DNA of 64,000 nucleotides from Chrysaora quinquecirrha (Eukaryota; Cnidaria; Scyphozoa; Semaeostomeae; Pelagiidae): NCBI GenBank assembly GCA_014526335.1, contig JACTAT010000002.1, positions 168,523 to 232,522 on the forward strand, written 5' to 3'. The position numbers were made by a program, and so were the translations under genes. Positions 59,961-64,000 of this stretch are shown here, piece by piece; the first letter of the stretch is position 1, and each line of letters begins with the position of its first letter. A model generated the notes under the pieces. It saw nothing but the letters and a program-made list of their open reading frames with translations, ran no database searches and was not told where the DNA came from.

Positions 59961-61974
59961 GCCTGTACGCGCATCCCCTTAGGGGTATATTTCTATATCT
60001 ATATTTCTTCCTCTCAAAGTCAATTATTTCTTCCTCCCGTAAGATACCGTAAAAATCGGCCGACCCTATGTGTCATCTGTCATCTGCCGCAGAGAGTTCC
60101 GCGTGATCGTAAGGGCAAAGACAGGTGATGTCGCGCAACATTGGGAACACTGGCATAGATAAAACGGTAGCCGCTATTTAATGTAATTCGGAAATCAGGG
60201 AACCACTGGGTACCCTCATTATAATGCCATCGCAACGCTGTTGAACATCAGCAAACAATACACCATGTTACACGCAAAAACTGAGGACAAGGGTTGCGAG
60301 AAAGCCCCGTGAGAAATGAACTGATTTCAATTCATGAAACGCCTTCAGATCTTAAAAAATCAACAATTAGCCGACCAAGAACTCTTGGATAATGAAAAAA
60401 TCTTAAAGTTCGAATTGAATTATTTCCGACGGGCAGAGTATTCGGCGCGGCATCCTCCGCACTCCCGCGACAACCTAAATTTGTTTCGCAGATAAGAGGT
60501 TTTGTTTTGCAATCTTTTGTTTCAATGCCTTTAATTCAATCATATCTTAGCTACTTCTCTCTATTTTTGTTTCTAATTCCTAAGGAACTGTGAAGGAATG
60601 GGGCAATCACATAAATGTGATTTAGTGGCAAGAGGTGCAATATAACTGCACTTTCCCCCAGAACAGACTACAACTACAACCAAAATCTTCCAAGTGAACC
60701 ACAATTGCATATTTCACACCAGAGTTGGCCACGGGTGTTGCCTTGGGAACACGGCCCCCTCTCGGCATCTGTGCACCCAATCTCTGGATTGTTGGTTCCC
60801 CCTAGACGACAGAGACCCGGCACTCTGTATCGCTAGGACACACCAGCACACCAAAAACATATTCCATAAACAAGGTCTGGCATTGCCTGCCCACAGGGGT
60901 ACTTCACCTACCCACGGCGGTATTTGTCCAACCTTTAGAGTGCTTCTTGCCACTTCACATTTCCAAAGCCCACATATGGTATTTAGTGAATTTAATGTAG
61001 AAAAATGTATGCTTTGATTGTTATGCTATTGATAGTTGATTAATGCTACCTGTTCATAAGTCACTGTTTCTCTGTTGTACTTTCTTATGGGGGGGAAAGG
61101 GGGCTGATTAACCCTCAGATAATGAATTATGCTTAGAACTGAGTCTTAGTCTAAAATTTCTTATAAAACAAATTCGTATAGGCAGTGGGACAGCCTAGGG
61201 AGGAAAGGGGGCTGTGCTGTCACCCCCCCAATCATCGCAAAGTTGGGTTTGGCCACGCCCTTTTTCCCTTCTAATGTTGGATATCTTGCTACGCAACTGC
61301 GTGAATGACCCCAAAAAGGGCAAACTTTATTTTTGGTTTCTTGCGCATCTTTAGGTTATTTACTTTAAATTTTTTTCGATAAGAAATGTTGACGTTACCA
61401 ATAAACTTTCTTTATACAGAGATAAATCTTTATTTTTCAGCAATTTTCATGTCTTTTTAGGCCAATAACTGTGCTTTTTAGAAACTTTTCGTTGTTACTC
61501 TGGACCAAAAAGACAGCTTAAGTCATTTTGGCCGTCCTTATACGTGTGAGTTACGGTCAATACTATACGTAATGCAGTGAGCTTTCATGCTATGAATTTT
61601 CAAAAGAAAGAAACCGATAAATAAGATATAAAGAAAAAAAATTACGAAATATCGGGAAATAAATTTGGTACGGAAAAACGGCTGATCTCAGAATCGTTCA
61701 TGTCATGTAATTTATTCATTATTCTTTTATGAAACCATTCAATCTTTAACGTATCCATTCCTTCTTTTATTTATTCATTCAATAATTTTGTTTTTCGTTA
61801 ATTCTTTTCATTCGTTTTTTCTTCCTTTATTCAATAGTTAACTTATTAATTGCTTCATTAGTTCATTTATTCATTCATTTTGTTTTAACAATCCTGTTCT
61901 TAGTTAATTCTTTTTTCATTCATTTTCAAACTTACTAACTCGTCAATTCTTTCTTCTATCCATTCTTTTTTTTT
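59961..61974. other. Gene-free stretch with one GC-richer block (60690-61015)
   Basis: The block at 60690-61015 is open on both strands (107 codons plus, 79 codons minus) and richer in GC than its surroundings, but neither translation shows a domain. Possibly a fragment of a transposon. The rest is AT-rich without structure. Confidence 0.35.
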
Positions 61975-62200
61975 CCTTTCTCAAAGATTCATTGATTGAT
62001 TGATTGATTGATTGATTCATTCATTCATTCATTTATTCATTCATTCATTCATTCATTACCTCTTTAAAATACTCATTGTTCATTCATTCATTCATTCATT
62101 CATTCATTCATTCCTTACTCTGCGATTTTCTCTACTCGTTCATTCATTCATTCATTCCTTCGTTCATTAATTCATTACATCATTCATTACATATCTCTTT
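61975..62200. repeat. (ATTG)n/(ATTC)n simple repeat
   Basis: GATTGATTGATTG then CATTCATTCATTC blocks, preceded from 61720 by degenerate TTCATT-rich sequence. No coding signal. Confidence 0.9.
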
Positions 62201-63447
62201 CTCAATTTTCTCAGGAATAAATTTCTCGAAACTCCCGAAACAAAATTAATTCAAGGCTGTAAATAACCTCAGGTAGAAATAGCAATGCTGCCAACCAAAA
62301 CATAGATTTTGTTTGCTTAGTAACGTAATTTCGAAACACACAGATCTGAGAGTGCCAGCACTGGCGTTTTCGCTTAGCACCTGCCCAATCTGGGCTCGGT
62401 TGCAGGTCGTTGTGCAGCTGTATTCGCGATACAGTTTCTTGAAATTATTTTGCCTTGCTTTAGCATAAAACACTCGCGCTGAATTCTCAACTTCAAGTTC
62501 GAGAAAATACTTCTGTAGCCTGTCTGCTGCTTCAAACTCTTCTTTCGTAAAGAACAGATTGAGGATGCACGGAGGCTAGTGCTTCCATTGTTCAACACAC
62601 TATAGACATGCTGCCAAACTGGGTAACCTTTCGGCCAGAAAGTCCCTACGCATTAGCGTTGAATTCTCAACTTCAAGTGCGAGAAAATGTAATAAAAGAC
62701 CCGAAAGGGTACTTCAATCGTTCAACATCTAAGAACTGCCACCCAAACGGGTTACTCCCCCCCCCCAAGACACTCCCTACACATGGTTTTGTTTCTTGCT
62801 AGAAAGCTCTACGCATGGGTATAGTGTGGTCTGTAAATACTTCTTGAAACGAGAAGTTTTTGAAAAATCGCTACAGACATTGTATGTAGAGTCTATCAAA
62901 AGGTTGGAAAACGTCTCAGTAACTAGCACAAAATCCTATAGCGGTGTTCTTTAGGCATTCGAAATTTCATGCATTTCTCTACATATATAAAGGTCCAAAA
63001 ATGTACCAATTCTCTTTATAAGGAGTAAAAAATCAGAAAATAACCTGGGCCATTTTTGTAATCCTGGGCAGCACGTCCAGTTTATCAAACAATGAAGCAC
63101 CCCTTCCCCCTCAGTAGACGCCTTCAATATTTCTGTAGAGTTCGAAGCGCATTTTTTGTACCGTCTTCTGAAAACGGTAGGTTTTTTCAGGTCTCGGAAA
63201 CTTTCTGCCCTCTAAAGCTGCAAGGTTTCCTAGTCCGATCAGCCTGCCGTTCTCGGTACCTTTTATTTTTGGTATAAGAAACTTGTTCCTTCCAAGTTTA
63301 CCGTTTTCAAAATTTGTAGGGCCTGCCAAAAACAGGATACTAAGACATACGCCCCAAGTTATGAAACTAACTACGGGAACATTTCTCATCAAGTATGATA
63401 TTTTGTAAATAAATCCCTTTGTGCTATCCCCCTAATGTTTAAGCTCT

Positions 63448-63650
63448 GTTTACACTACGAATTTCAACTAGGTTTTGACCCAGGTTAAAGTTAACCCGGG
63501 TTAGTTTGTAGTGTAAATACGTCCAACCCGGGTTCAAACCGGTAAAGTAGCCCACCATCATACGCGGGTTACTTTAACCCGGGTTGAACCCGGGTTAGTT
63601 GCGTTTACACTACAAAACTTCAACCCGGTTAACCTGGGTTGAAACCTGCT
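63448..63650. mobile_element. Foldback MITE with GTTTACACTAC ends
   Basis: GTTTACACTACGAATTTCAAC and TTTGTAGTGTAAATAC form one inverted pair. A second GTTTACACTACAAAACTTC and multiple AACCCGGGTT palindromes make a compound foldback. Confidence 0.65.
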
Positions 63651-64000
63651 AAGAATTATTCTTGACAAAAATGCACAGTTTTGGATTCTGAAAATTTCGG
63701 AGTACTCCACAGAAAGCGCAGGTGTACGGACCTCGTAAACATATAGAGAGATAGAGAGATCAAAAACAAGCGAAAATCTGCCCAAATATTACGGGATCAT
63801 CTGGTGCTGGGAATACAGAGTTCTAGATGCTAGCGAATGTATTTAGCTTGAGTTACGGAAAAGACATGTCTAGCGAAGATTCAGGAAGAAATGCCGTTTT
63901 TTGACAAGAACCAGAGAACAGAGGAGGGGAGGGGGTCTAGCCAAATACCATAAGAGCAGAAATCTTTTACCGACAGAATGAAAACTTTCTGTATAACTCT

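Noticed and set aside
60690..61017. 107-codon plus frame and 79-codon minus frame in a GC-richer block
   Set aside because: No domain, no splice or promoter context, and both strands open. Not enough to call a gene.

Overview
The window is a stretch of animal nuclear genome, almost certainly from a medusozoan cnidarian (scyphozoan or cubozoan jellyfish). Two things point there. The protein at 55083-56171 (minus) is an RFamide neuropeptide precursor whose repeated unit, QWLRGRFG, would mature to pGlu-Trp-Leu-Arg-Gly-Arg-Phe-amide, a peptide known from scyphozoans (Cyanea) and cubozoans. The DNA is AT-rich, intron-rich and full of small transposons and satellites. No bacterial, organellar or viral gene organisation is seen.

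Region 1 (about 2.0-35.0 kb, minus strand) is one very large multi-exon gene. I traced 19 coding exons by splice signals and phase: a 6-codon start exon, a signal-peptide exon, EGF exons, then NIDO (nidogen-like), AMOP, VWD, a cadherin-like segment and more EGF modules. It ends in a single 5.4-kb exon that encodes 44 calcium-binding EGF modules of exactly 41 residues each. This is the NIDO-AMOP-VWD-EGF layout of MUC4-like / cnidarian 'mucin-like' extracellular proteins. About 3,530 residues are encoded in the window and the 3' end lies off the left edge. Three exons (E9, E13, E18) need a small frame correction. Each has a length that misses the required phase by exactly the inferred 1, 1 and 2 missing bases, so assembly indels or inactivating mutations must be distinguished.

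Nearly every large intron of this gene carries its own satellite: a 90-bp array duplicated together with an EGF exon, GAA/AAG, TTAG, TATTG, a 165-bp array and degenerate TTAGGG-like repeats. Two EGF exon copies are truncated relics (12.2-12.4 kb and 9.4-9.5 kb).

Region 2 (35-55 kb) holds no gene I can support. It is a mosaic of hAT-type MITEs (several with perfect 8-bp target duplications), a minisatellite family with a CCTCCACATTACTGATGATA core, a non-autonomous LTR retrotransposon with a tRNA-Leu-like primer site (46.1-48.3 kb), a 217-bp satellite (49.7-51.2 kb), a Penelope-like remnant (52.8-53.35 kb) and a tRNA-derived SINE.

Region 3 (55.0-56.9 kb) is the RFamide gene. One coding exon carries 19 peptide copies, and probable 5' and 3' UTR introns are present. 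A long (CAAGT)n array lies in the probable 5' UTR intron. Region 4 (57-64 kb) returns to MITEs, a SINE and simple repeats. The two genes are unrelated in function: one makes an extracellular matrix or mucus-type glycoprotein, the other a secreted neurotransmitter.
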